Source: Trichopria drosophilae (lineage: Eukaryota > Arthropoda > Insecta > Hymenoptera > Diapriidae). Taken from it: a DNA stretch of 64,000 nt. The notes under the pieces were generated by a model that did no database searches, was not told where the DNA came from, and saw nothing but the letters and a program-made list of their open reading frames with translations. Of the stretch, positions 49,518 through 60,120 are shown one piece after another (position 1 is the stretch's first letter; each line of letters starts with the position of its first letter). The translations under genes were made by a program, and so were the position numbers. The stretch is taken from assembly GCA_030407085.1 (NCBI GenBank), contig CM059583.1:26014001-26078000 (forward strand). Direction: 5' to 3'.

Positions 49518-49671
49518 CGGGTCAGTCTGTAAAGCGGGTCAGTCTGTAAAACAGTAATATTTTGATGCTGTGACTCGCCCATTGGCATTATATGAATCTT
49601 TTTTGTTACTATATTTGTATCCTTGTGTATGGTATTGCCAATAAAGTCAATTATTATTATTATTATTATTA
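49518..49671 (+). mobile_element. Non-LTR retrotransposon 3' tail, second copy
   Basis: It carries the same ordered words as 214-340: gggtcagtctgtaaaacag, gactcgcccattggcat, gccaataaag, then a (TTA)n run at about 49652-49671. A short internal duplication, gcgggtcagtctgtaaa, is present at the start. It lies head to head with the minus-strand ORF2 remnant. Confidence 0.7.
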
Positions 49672-50680
49672 TATTTGTTGCATACCCTAGTTGTTAAAGT
49701 TGATATACCGAATTTGGAATTTCTGAACTTATATCTCCAGTGTCTAAGACATTTAGATCGTTAAACACCTCTTCATCGCCAATTATTTTCGTAAATGAAT
49801 TATTTTATCAGGGTTGGACAAGATCTTTACGGCAGTTTCTTCTTATTTTTCGATGTCCAAATTTTAGATTTCCTTATATCATCTATTTTGGTTTTTAGGA
49901 TATGGTCTAGGTTAGATTGGTTCTATTTCGTCAACTAACAGATCTGGATTTGCCAAGACACATATTTTAACTGTTTTAAAGGAGATGATTGCTGGTATTT
50001 GTACTTCGTATTTTTGCAGCATGCCATTCTATCTTCCGTCTTTATTTATAGATTGACATGCTATTAAATTGGTTGATGCTTTTGAAGATTTGGGTTCGTA
50101 TATATTGTATTTGTACACTGAGAACAAATTCGTTAAAAAATTTCTCATACTATCTTCTGTTAGGGGAATATTCTCGGAAAATGATGATAATTCCTACAAT
50201 TCCATGAAAAAGTCTCATACTGTCGAAGAAATTTGGGTACAGGTATTCTAATTAATTCAGAAAAATTTAGAAAATGTCTTCATTTTCAGAGTATATCCCG
50301 CTCAAACAATGCAGCAGGGCCATTTTTCAATGGAAAATGTTCTCGGTTTATTTGAATCACAGGTAAGAAGGAAATTAAAGAGTGGTGATTTGAAGTTACA
50401 GGGCGGTTAATTCCTTAGTATGGACAGGATGAGAGTTCCAGAATTTTATCGCTGTAAAGGTAAATGCTTATATTTAGGTCTACTTTTGGCCTACAGGATA
50501 ATTAATTCTTCTCATGTACTTCTCGCAAAAATGTGTTTGACACAGAGTAAAAATTATCTACACAAATAGACTGGTTCACGGTAAGCTGACATGGTGGAAG
50601 TGAGACTTCCCATATACCTAATCTACCCAGTATAAGTATCTATACTTAATAAATAGTTAATAAAGTTAAATTAGTACGGA
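49672..50680. other. AT-rich stretch; possible further retroelement debris
   Basis: On the minus strand around 49890-50000 a short open stretch includes IPAIISFKTVKICVLANPDL, flanked by stops. It could be a degraded coding piece of a retroelement, but no domain is recognised. Nothing else is supported. Confidence 0.25.
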
Positions 50681-50689
50681 AAGACGTGA

Positions 50690-51250
50690 CAGACTCGGAT
50701 ATGTCAGGATTTACTGAGACTTATTTTGGAATCAACATATATCGTCAGATGTCACTAATATCACAATTAAAATATTGCAAGTACAATATTAGAGGATAAT
50801 CTAGAGATGTCTCCAACAAAATATTTCATATGAGATATTCTGATAACATTTCATTTGAGACATTCTATACGTATTGTTCTTAGAATATGATGGAGATGTG
50901 TTCGAAATATATCGCAACATGTCAAATTTGACACTACCAGAAGATGTTGCGCAAGAAACATTACAGATGAGACACTCTGAAAATGATTCATTTAAAAGAT
51001 ATATTACATTGAAAGAAATCTCTAGGTTATGGATCATGAGTCTACGTCGGGCAGCTGTTCCACTGCTTGCTCACGATATAAGAGGATAGAATTCAGATAA
51101 CACATAAAAACTTCGAATTTTGTTTACATAATTCGGTGTATTTAGACATAGGTTATCTCTTCAGATTTGCGTATGATTTCGAAAATATTCTGGATATGTC
51201 TCTTCGGAATATCTTGCTATATTTCAAAGAAAGATACCCACGAGTATAGA
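50690..51250. repeat. Region of repeated gagacattct / gatatgtc words
   Basis: Loose, partly inverted repetition of short words is visible: gatatgtcagga (50698), atttcatatgagatattctg (50822), atttcatttgagacattcta (50848), gatgagacactctg (50966), ggatatgtctcttcgg (51190). It resembles the word arrays elsewhere but has no clear termini. The plus-strand frame 50874-51089 falls in it and is not convincing. Confidence 0.3.
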
Positions 51251-51470
51251 TGTTTTCTGATGGAACCCCGAAACTGACCGATTCGGTTAGAGTATAATAA
51301 GAGCTGACACCCAATACCAACTTCGAGCGTTTTATCATTTGAGAAAGATTGAAAAATCGTTGTTGAAGTCGCGGATAATATGGAGAAAAATTCAGTAATA
51401 TAAGTAGTAACAATCTGTTTATACTGCTAACAAAAGACTGCGGACCATTAATACTACTGATTTACATATG

Positions 51471-51775
51471 CTGAGTTCAGATTCATTATCAGCGACCCCA
51501 AAAAACGCCGGATATCCACTTTCATCTCAATCAGGTAACTTTTGACATTTTTGACGGCCATTTTGAATCCGCCATTTTGGATGTTCAAAATCTAAATTGA
51601 GATTCCCAATAAGCGACCCCACAAAACTCCGAGTACCCAGTTTCATCTCGATCACGTAACTTATGAAATTTTGGACGGCATTTTGAATCCGCCATTTTGA
51701 ATTTTCAAAATCTAAATTCAGATCGTAATCAACGACCCCAAATGCCTTCGAGAACCCAATTTTATGAAACATGGT
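51471..51775 (+). repeat. Tandem array of 120-bp AATCAGCGACCCC-family repeat
   Basis: Two and a half copies have period 120-121: agcgacccca at 51491, agcgacccca at 51612, aacgacccca at 51731. Within each copy come ctttcatctc, cggccattttgaatccgcca or close variants, and caaaatctaaatt. This is the best-preserved block of a repeat dispersed through the window. Confidence 0.85.
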
Positions 51776-51803
51776 TCGTCAGAAAAATCTATACCAGAAA
51801 GGG

Positions 51804-52270
51804 GATATATAACGGTTAGCGACCGAAATCCCCGACGACAAAATCATCGCGACAAAATCCCCTACCACTAAAAACCCCGAATTCAATATCCCCTTCTTCA
51901 TCAAAATCACCATTCAAAACATCTACTTTTATTACAAGTTACCTCATTCCATGGTGGAAGTATAAAGGTGCAGCGCTCTCGAGTAGCACAATTTTGGCCA
52001 ATAAGAGTCCCACCAAAGATCAACCGAAGTAATGGAAGATTTCACTATACCACATCATAGAGAAGCTAACCTACCTAACCTAACTTAACCTAACCTAACC
52101 TATCCTAAACTAACCTAACCTACCTTAACCTAACCTAACCTTATAATATATCTTAATTATAAATACAAAATAAACAATATCAACTTTTAATACAGTTTCG
52201 ATTGTAAATTCAGAGTTTTTTGTCAGAGGGGATTTTGTCGTCGGAGATTTCGAGCGGTCACCTATATAAC
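51804..52270. mobile_element. Word-armed foldback with CCTAA core (element C)
   Basis: The left end atatataacggttagcgacc and its continuation gaaatccccgacgacaaaat (51825) face the right end attttgtcgtcggagatttc and cgagcggtcacctatataac (to 52270). The left arm continues in words (gacaaaatcccc, aaaaccccgaattc, atcccc). The core at 52069-52141 is a long run of cctaa units. Between core and left arm lies about 150 bases of unique-looking sequence. Confidence 0.75.
52069..52141 (-). repeat. Interstitial CCTAA tract in element C
   Basis: Many cctaa units with occasional variants (ccttaacc, tatcctaaac) over about 73 bases. It is the longest telomere-like tract in the window. Confidence 0.85.
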
Positions 52271-52479
52271 AGCAGAAGACATTTGTACATATAAATGTTA
52301 CCCATCAGAATCAGAACTGTTTGGTTATCACAATCAAACCACTTAAAATCACTTAAAATCACGGCAGTCATAAGCAACCAAATTAGGTCGACCCAAAATG
52401 GTTCGGTCAGAAAATGGAATTTCAAGTTTGGTTAACAAAATATTAGGTTTTTCTTCAATTTATTGGATTATCACTGTTA

Positions 52480-53180
52480 GTTATGATTAGGTTTTGTTTT
52501 AGTATCTTCCTTGGCCAATTTTATACTAGTACGAACGCTTTGGGAAGAGAATCGCTGCGTACGGACGTATTTAACTTACGTCCACTACGAAACATTTATA
52601 TACCACGTTATTCTCCACGAAACTTCCGACGAATAGCCGCATGTTCATCTCGGCCGGCGCCCTGTCGACGTACGCAAAAGTGCCGCATCACGGATTTCGA
52701 ATCAGAAATATACGAGGGAGGGCGTCGAGCACGACATTCGCTCTTTCGTAATAATAAATTCGCCGTTCCGCAAGTATATATCGCCGATGCTCGCTTTCGC
52801 GATGGTAAAATCTGTCGTGGCCAATAGGCGAACGGGTTAAGGCGCCGTAAAAATAGCCGTGTAAAACTCGTGTAAAATCTAAGGTTTTACGATTGGGTCG
52901 CCAGGATGTTCCATAATTCCGTTTTACTAGAGCGGGATATATAGATATATACGCAAAACGTATATATCCATCCTTAATCTCGCACAGGCAGCGGTCAATA
53001 CCTCGTGACATTCTCGCGATACTATTAATCATCCTTTCGCCTTGAGCCGTCGCCGTGTAAAAGGTGTATAACGTAATCGATAGCGCTTCGGGCTATTCGA
53101 CTTTTATCTCGCGATGATGCGATTTTCCTTCCTTTTTGTTATCGCACGCTGATACTTGAGTGGATTATCAGATCGTTAAC
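52480..53180. promoter_or_regulatory. CpG-rich non-coding island, 0.7 kb
   Basis: This is the most CpG-rich segment of the right half (tcggccggcgccctgtcgac, ggatttcgaatcag, cgatgctcgctttcgcgatg, cttgagccgtcgccgtgt). Both strands have 114-codon frames (52483-52827 plus, 52688-53032 minus), but these overlap, are Arg-rich and lack domains, as expected of CpG-rich non-coding DNA. It is a candidate developmental enhancer or promoter. Conservation would decide. Confidence 0.4.
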
Positions 53181-53199
53181 GGAGGAAATATTGTTTCTG

Positions 53200-54100
53200 T
53201 CAAAAAGCTGTCATGTAAAAAAATGTTCTTCGAAATGTAACCAATTGTAGATGAAAACAAGTTTTCGACCCAACCAAACGGTTCGTGATCAGAACCAAAC
53301 TCCTTCAATCTCAAGTTCCGAAGTAGGTTGGTTTACAAGCTATATTAAATAGAAACAAAATCTGATGTTCGTCAGTCATTCTTCTTAGTAATGCGTACCT
53401 TCTCCAGTAATTCATCGGACATCTTAATTAAGCCACAGTTTGAAACCATACAAACCGATCGGTTAGATCAACCTTGCATTTATGACCAACTAGTTTAGGT
53501 ATCGCAAACCTCCAATTACACTGCGTCGCTAAAACCAAACTGTTCCAGCAAACCGAAATTGCGATTTTAGCAAGAGAACCATTTGTAGACGAAAAGAAGT
53601 TCTCGACCCAACCAAACGATTGGTGATCAGAACCAACCTCCTTCAAGTTCCGAACTATGTTGATTTATACGAACCACAGCGATCGGTTGCAATAACCGTC
53701 CGATTTACAGCATTTCGAGTGGTCAAGAAGTACACACCGATACTCCATTGTACACATTAATTCACATAATATGAAACAAAGGTAACCTAACAATATTAAA
53801 CAGAAACAAAATCTAATGTTCATGATTCATCGTCGTAATGCGTACCTTCTCCAGTAATTAATCGGCCATCTTGACTAAGCCACAGTTTGGAACCATATAA
53901 TCCGATCGGTTTGATCAATCTTGCATTTGTAACCAAACTAGTGTAGGTATCATAACCAACCAATTACACTGAGTCACTAAAACCAAACTGTTACAGCAAA
54001 CCGAAATTGCGATTATAGCAAGAAAACCATTTTTTCGAGAACAAACCATTGTTAAATTAACCAAGATTGACTGTAGGAACACATAATATTTTAGAAGCAG
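53200..54100 (+). repeat. Direct repeats of about 340-450 bp made of CCAAACY words
   Basis: Block X (agaaccaaactccttcaatc at 53290; agaaccaacctccttcaagt at 53629) and block Y (gtaatgcgtaccttctccag at 53388 and 53835; cagcaaaccgaaattgcgat at 53546 and 53996) are duplicated in the order X-Y-X-Y. The second interval is about 115 bases longer. Short words such as ccaaac and gaacca recur throughout. The array stops where the CCGACA foldback begins at 54108. Confidence 0.75.
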
Positions 54101-54107
54101 TAGTAAC

Positions 54108-55262
54108 GGGTGCTGGTCGAAAAACCGACAAATCAAAAAGCCGACACTTCGAAGAACCGACAGGTAAAAAGCCGACACATGAAAAACCCGATAGTAAACA
54201 AACAAAATTGTCATAATACCGATAGTAAAAAAAACCGACACATCAAAAAGCCGATACTAGGAAAACCAAAATTGTCATAATACCGATAGTTAAAAAACCG
54301 ACAAGCAAAATCCGACGCGTCAAAAAATCGACAGTTGAAAACCCGAATTGTCATAATACCGGCAGTCAAATAGCCGACACTTCGAAGAACCGACAGACAA
54401 AATATCTACCTTCCAAAAAACGGGCAGGTAAGAAGCCGACACGTCAAAAAGCCGATAGTAGAAAAACCAAAATTGTCATAATACCGATAGTCAAAAAGCC
54501 GATATTCAAAAAACCGACAAGCAAAATCTGAAGCGTCAAAAAATCGACAGTTGAAGAACTGAATTGTCATGACACCGTCATTCAAATAACGGACATTTCG
54601 AAGTACCGACAGATAAAAAGCCGACACATCAAAAATCCGATAGTAGAAAAACAAAATTTTCATAATACCAATAGTAAAAAAACCGACAGTTCAAAATACC
54701 GACATTCAAAAAATCGGCAGGTTAAAAAGCCGACACTAGAAAAACCGAATTGTCATAATACCAGCAGTCAAATAACCGACTCTTTGAAGAACCGACTCTT
54801 TGAAGAACCGACAGTCAAAATACCGATATTCCAAAAAGCGCCAGATAACAAGCCGACACATCAAAAAGCAGATAGTAAAAAAACCAAGTTGTCATAATAC
54901 CGATAGCCAAAAAACCGACAGCTCAAAAAACCGACATTCAAAAAACCGAATTGTCATGAAACCATTCAAATAACGGACACTTCGAAGAACCGACTGCCAA
55001 AAAGCCGGCAGTAAAAAGCGACACTTCAAAAAATGTCTGCTCGCTTGTCGGTGTGTCTATTTTTTTATGTGTCGGCTTTTTGGCACTCGGTTCATCGAAG
55101 TGTCGGTTATTTGACTGTCTGTATTATGACAATTTGGTTTTTCTACTGTCGTCTTTTTACGTGTCGGTTTTTTGTCTGTCGGCTTTTTGACGTGTCGGCT
55201 GTTTGCCTACCAGCTTTTTGAATATCATTATTTTGAATGTCGGTTTTTTTACCTGTCATTTT
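54108..55262. mobile_element. CCGACA-word foldback element, copy 2 (asymmetric arms)
   Basis: It starts gggtgctggtcgaaaaaccg like copy 1. The left arm (about 920 bp) is a long run of ccgaca-type words with caaaaa spacers, including a recurring longer word, attgtcataataccgata. Near 55035 the orientation flips to gtcgg words for only about 220 bp (to about 55262), and the canonical right terminus is missing. Open frames on both strands are translated repeat. Confidence 0.85.
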
Positions 55263-57630
55263 TTAAGTGCCACGAAAAGTCGTGGATAAAATAATTTTAT
55301 AGTTATTAGTAAAAGGTTCTCATTATAGAATTCTATATACAAATATTGCATAATGTCTATTTCATGCAGGACATTTAATTATTAACTTCAAGTATAAAAC
55401 ATCAAAATTACGTTTTCGAACCGCTGATATTCCTTACATTTGTTGATCGTTATCGGTACCATTGCAATAGAGAAATAATTCCTGCTGGTGTGTATATAGG
55501 TTATGTTCAATCCGTCGTCGGTGTATTGCACTTTACAAAGAACTAGAAATGCAGTGATGGTACCCAATTCGTACGGAGGTGTACTATGTTTCGTGGGAAG
55601 TCTTACAAATAGTAACGTCCGAGTTCAATATGTAGCCCAGTAAATTTATTTATTATACAACAAAAGTATATTGCTCAGTAAGGTCCGATAGTATATTACC
55701 TACCAAGGGCGTAAAGTTAACTTTTAAACACTGGTCGACGGCGAAGCGTAATCTGAAATCCGTTTTTAAAAATTCAAAATGGCGTTTTGAATATGGCGGA
55801 TAAAAATTTTCCGAAAAATGTTCTTTATCTTGCTGGGGACATTCTTGGTGTTACACTGGAGTTTTTATCCTCTGTGGGTGCAGAACTAATGACGAGGTAG
55901 GACCCAGACACTATTTTTTAAATTGTTTTTTTTTTTTAATTTTGTAATTTTTAATATTTTTTTTTCCATCTTCATTGTAAATTTTAAATCTTCGAATATC
56001 ATGCTTACGTTTTCACGAAAAAAAATATATTTCGGAGAAAAGGACAGTTGGATCCCGTTTGGATTCTTTGAAAAAGGTCTTAAGATTCGTAACCAGCGGC
56101 CCCGAGAAAAATGTTTTGATTGAAAATAAATAAATTTAAGAAAATACATCCTCTATGTTGGTTCCTCCATTTTGAATTTTTCAAACTGGGTTTCAGATTT
56201 GTAAGCCGATTCCAAAAACCCTGTCAAGTAATATATTACGGAAATTGTTGTACGTCGATAAAAAATGTCTGCATCTAAGAATTAATGTAATTGAGATTCA
56301 TAATAATTTCAACATAATTGCAGATGAATTTAACATTTTAAAATATAGAAAAATTTTAATGAAAATTATATGTACATATTCGTAGATTTTAACACTAATC
56401 ATATTCGCATCATAGTTCCAGATGAACATATAATATTTTTGTATTATTTCAATTTCATTTTGCGGAAACCATCATATAACCCTGGCAATATTACAAAAAA
56501 ATTATGTTTTTGCTTCATAGAAGATTTAAAAAATTCTAGTGTTATTTGTACTATATTTGTTGATATACTTTAAATTTGTTAAAACCAGTTTTCCATCAGG
56601 TTCAATTGACTTAATGAAAATAATAGAAACGAACGAACAAACGTACGCAATTACCATTGTACAAAGCCGGCCATTTTGCCAGCTTCGTTTAATTTAGATT
56701 ATCAGTACGAATTTCACTTCGACATGAGCTTTCCCTTTCAACAATAAAGGCAATAGTAGCTTCCAAGTTGAGCGCCCACCGATAATCGGGATTCGTTTGA
56801 AACCAATTGCTGGAAGATACTTTATTCCCTTAATTCAAAACCACACTGGTTGAAACAATTGCTAGATCAGTCAACCGGTTAATTTAATTTTAAGAAATAA
56901 TTTTAGAATTTATTTTATATTTTCTTAGCGAAAACTTTTCATTTTTGTTTTTATAATTCCATGCAAATAATAATATCTAAGTCTTATCATTCTATGGTTT
57001 TAAAATCGCCATTGAACCGATTTTTACGAGTTAAAACTATTGTTAAGTAATGATTTGCAGAGAAATCTTTTAATTTTTATTGAGATAAAATAAGCTTTCA
57101 TTGTGAGACATACATATTTTTGGTTTGATTGCCTCATTTCGCATTATTCTCAAGGCACTAAAATCGCAATTAAGACATTAAGTAATATTACTAATAACTA
57201 ATGTAAAATTATGTTTAGAAAACTATAAAGATTTATTAATATGAATAAAATATTTAGATTACAACAAGAATCACCTAATAGTATACTTCGTTAATGATTA
57301 TGGTGCACTAGCAACGAAATGTACTATTTCATGACCTTTCCGATATTTGAGTAATAATCTGTGTCAAATTTATGCTATATAAAATGTTATAACAATAACA
57401 TCACATATTTAAAAAATTCTTCATTAACGTGACAAGTTTCTTTTTATTTATCATATCTTCATGTATAAATAAAAATATAGCATATATATGAAAGCAAAGA
57501 CGATCACGTAGTGTGCATTAAAATCACAGGACTCAACAGTTTAAAAGTTCTAGGGGTTAAATGAAAAATAATTATATAAATCAGACATGTTACGCTTTAA
57601 GATAAAATAATAACGTAGAAATCGCTAAGA
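55263..57630. other. AT-rich stretch with no gene seen
   Basis: 55430-55620 and 56640-56860 are slightly GC-richer (ttcaatccgtcgtcggtgta; gccggccattttgccagctt) and may be regulatory. 55740-55830 has diverged AATC-family text (taatctgaaatccg, aaaatggcg), and 56190 has another such piece (cagatttgtaagccgattcc). No gene. Confidence 0.4.
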
Positions 57631-57634
57631 AAAT

Positions 57635-57813
57635 TCGAAATATCCTATTCTTCGTGTCAAAATAACGAAATAGACTTTTTTTCGCGTGAAAATAATGAAA
57701 CATCCTGTTTTTCGCGCCGGGAAAATGAAATAACCTTCTTTTCTAGTAGAGAAAGTGGAATAACTTAGTCTTCGTATCAGATTTGAAATATCATAATCTT
57801 CGAATCTAGCGTC
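57635..57813 (+). repeat. About 30-bp minisatellite, six units
   Basis: Six diverged units of 28-31 bases begin cgaaatatcct, cgaaatagact, gaaacatcct, gaaataacctt, ggaataactta and gaaatatcata. Each has a central ttcttcg or ttttcgcg. It is single-orientation, with no ORF. Confidence 0.75.
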
Positions 57814-59680
57814 GATATAACATCACTTAACAAAAATAGCACTGTAAATAATTTTTAGCGCTATAGAAATGTTTATGTATTTATTTATGAATTCGTTGTA
57901 ATCGCGTCCACAACAAAATAGAACAAGTAAATCGTAGGAGATTAAATCTGACTATAATTATACGATGCAAGTCATAAACAATTATCCAACATGCTGTATT
58001 ACTCAATTTGCGTGAAAGCTGAGAATTAAGATCCATAATAAATTCAGTCACTATCGCGAGACTCATAAATTTGATACCAAACGCAGGAAACGAGATCATT
58101 TTTATATAAAATTGAGAGAATTCTTGAATTTTAGCTACCTCTAATATAGTGTTAATGGGGTAAACTCAGTAAACCCACAAATATTATTTAATATAAATAT
58201 AAATGCTGATAATTTATACTTATCGTACCATTAATCATACGTTAATTGTAGGTATTTATTTACATAGATGTAGATCTATAAAATTTAGAAGTAAACTTAA
58301 GTTTTAAAAAATGTAAGGATCACACTGCAAAAAAAAATATTCAATTTAATTAAGTTACCTAATATTTAAAAATGTGCAGGAAACAAATTTCATGTTTATT
58401 TTACACGTTTTTTGGGTGTTACTGTTTTAGCCGCGAATGTTCTAATTTTAGTTAACTCGTTTTAAGAGATAAAAATGTTTATATATAAGTATTATTTTGA
58501 CACGCACAAAAATGTTGTCAATGTCAACTTTCACTTTTTATAAACTGTTTTATTTGATCTATTTAATTCTTTTGTATCGTGTTGTAATGAACTCAACAAT
58601 TAAATAATCCTTATTATTAAATTGTACGACTTAGTAGTACACAAATCATCAGAAGTCTGAATGAACTGAATGAAAAATCTATCAAGTTCAAGATGCTAAT
58701 GCAATGTAACTCAACTTTTATTATATTTGACCATTCGAAATAGAAATTAAAAATTCCAATAATATACTACAAATTTTCTGGTTGCAAAGAAATTGAAATT
58801 CCGTTTATGAGAGGGAAGGGAGGGGGTGGTTAGTAGTTTTATCTTAAAATAAAGACTTAATTTTTACTTCCATTACAATAATATAAACTATATATTTTAA
58901 AATTTGGTGTTTGATTCAATGACTAATAATCAGTAATAGCATTCGACTAAATTGTATTTCCGAACAAGTATTTAATAAAAAATTTGCTTAAAAACAAGTT
59001 TAGATATAAGTATAATAATTTATATTACAATTCGTACTATTGACAGTAATTTAATTATTATTAACAATTTAAAAACTTTTTTTATAAATGTGTACAAAAC
59101 ATCAAAATCTAATTAGTTGTATGATTTAAAAATAAACATTACAATTTTTTATAATAATAGTTTGTTCACCATTCATTGATAATACATTCTAATATTTTTA
59201 AAAAATTTAGTCTACTACAAACGCAACTGCAAGAAATGTAACATACAAAATCAAAGTATAGTTTTCCCAGAATCGACGGCTTTTTCGATACCTTCCATAA
59301 ATTTAACAAGGCGAAGTCCGGTTTTTCAACTTTGAAGTGATGTCAGGGGTCCAATTATTAACCAGATTCTTCTTCGAAACTTAACTACACTCTGGGGAGT
59401 TTGCAGGCCAGTTTTTTTTGTTAAACTTCTTGGCACTGTACGTAGCTGATTCTTGTACAATGTTTCTCGCTTCCATATGCAATGACCGGTACGTCGATAC
59501 CTTCATTATGCATATAGGATAGAGTAGACAAATATATTATGAAATAAATTTAAAAAACGTTTATTTTCTCTGAATATATTATAATGTGTGTGTATTTATT
59601 TTTAAATGAATAAATGTTTTAGATATTTTTATAATTAAAAATACATTTAAAAACATAATCCAGGTGGACAACATTTTTTT
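57814..59680. other. AT-rich stretch with no gene seen
   Basis: A MITE-end-like phrase (cacactgcaaaaaaaaatat) is at about 58320. 59280-59500 is slightly GC-richer. Nothing supported. Confidence 0.45.
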
Positions 59681-59684
59681 ATCC

Positions 59685-60027
59685 GGGTAAAAAATACCTT
59701 TTTGTAATTGCGGGCGTAAAGTTCGTGCGTAAAGTACTTTTGATGCCTATCTTTTGCGCCTAAAGTAAACTTTTATGCACTCCCGACGACGAAATTCGTA
59801 AAATGACCGGTCGTGCGTAAAGTTATACTTTACGCACTCAAACAGGCATCAAAACTTTACGCCCTCACTTTACGCGCGCAAATACAAAAAATAGGATACC
59901 TAACACATGTGTAAAGTATAACTGTTACGCACGGGTCGGGAACTTTACACATCACTCAGCGCCTTCGGCGCCTCGTATGTATGGTTCCCGTCCCGTGCGT
60001 AAAAGTATACATTACACCCTTGTTAGG
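59685..60027. mobile_element. Two abutting palindromes of GCGTAAAGT words
   Basis: The first palindrome (about 59685-59900) pairs ggtaaaaaatacctttttgt with the complement at its end (acaaaaaataggatacc). It carries gcgtaaagt at about 59713, 59727 and 59815 and the inverse actttacgc at about 59827, 59855 and 59868. The second (about 59899-60027) pairs cctaacacatgtgtaaagta and gttacgcacgggtcgggaa with ttcccgtcccgtgcgtaaaa and acacccttgttagg. A small GC hairpin, agcgccttcggcgcct, sits at 59958. No ORF. Confidence 0.7.
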
Positions 60028-60120
60028 TAATGTACTATTTGTGTCTTTTTTTATAAATTTGTTCGATTTTATATTTCACAGGTTAAACGGAAATACCTCA
60101 ATACAATCTTGAAGTATTAG

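Noticed and set aside
24743..52141. A true chromosome end or subtelomere, because of CCTAA/TTAGG tracts
   Set aside because: Tracts are short, internal, in both orientations, and centred within inverted-repeat elements with ordinary sequence on both sides.
52483..53032. 114-codon frames on both strands of the CpG island
   Set aside because: They overlap antiparallel, lack domains, and gain length only because the block is GC-richer. No splice signals bound them.
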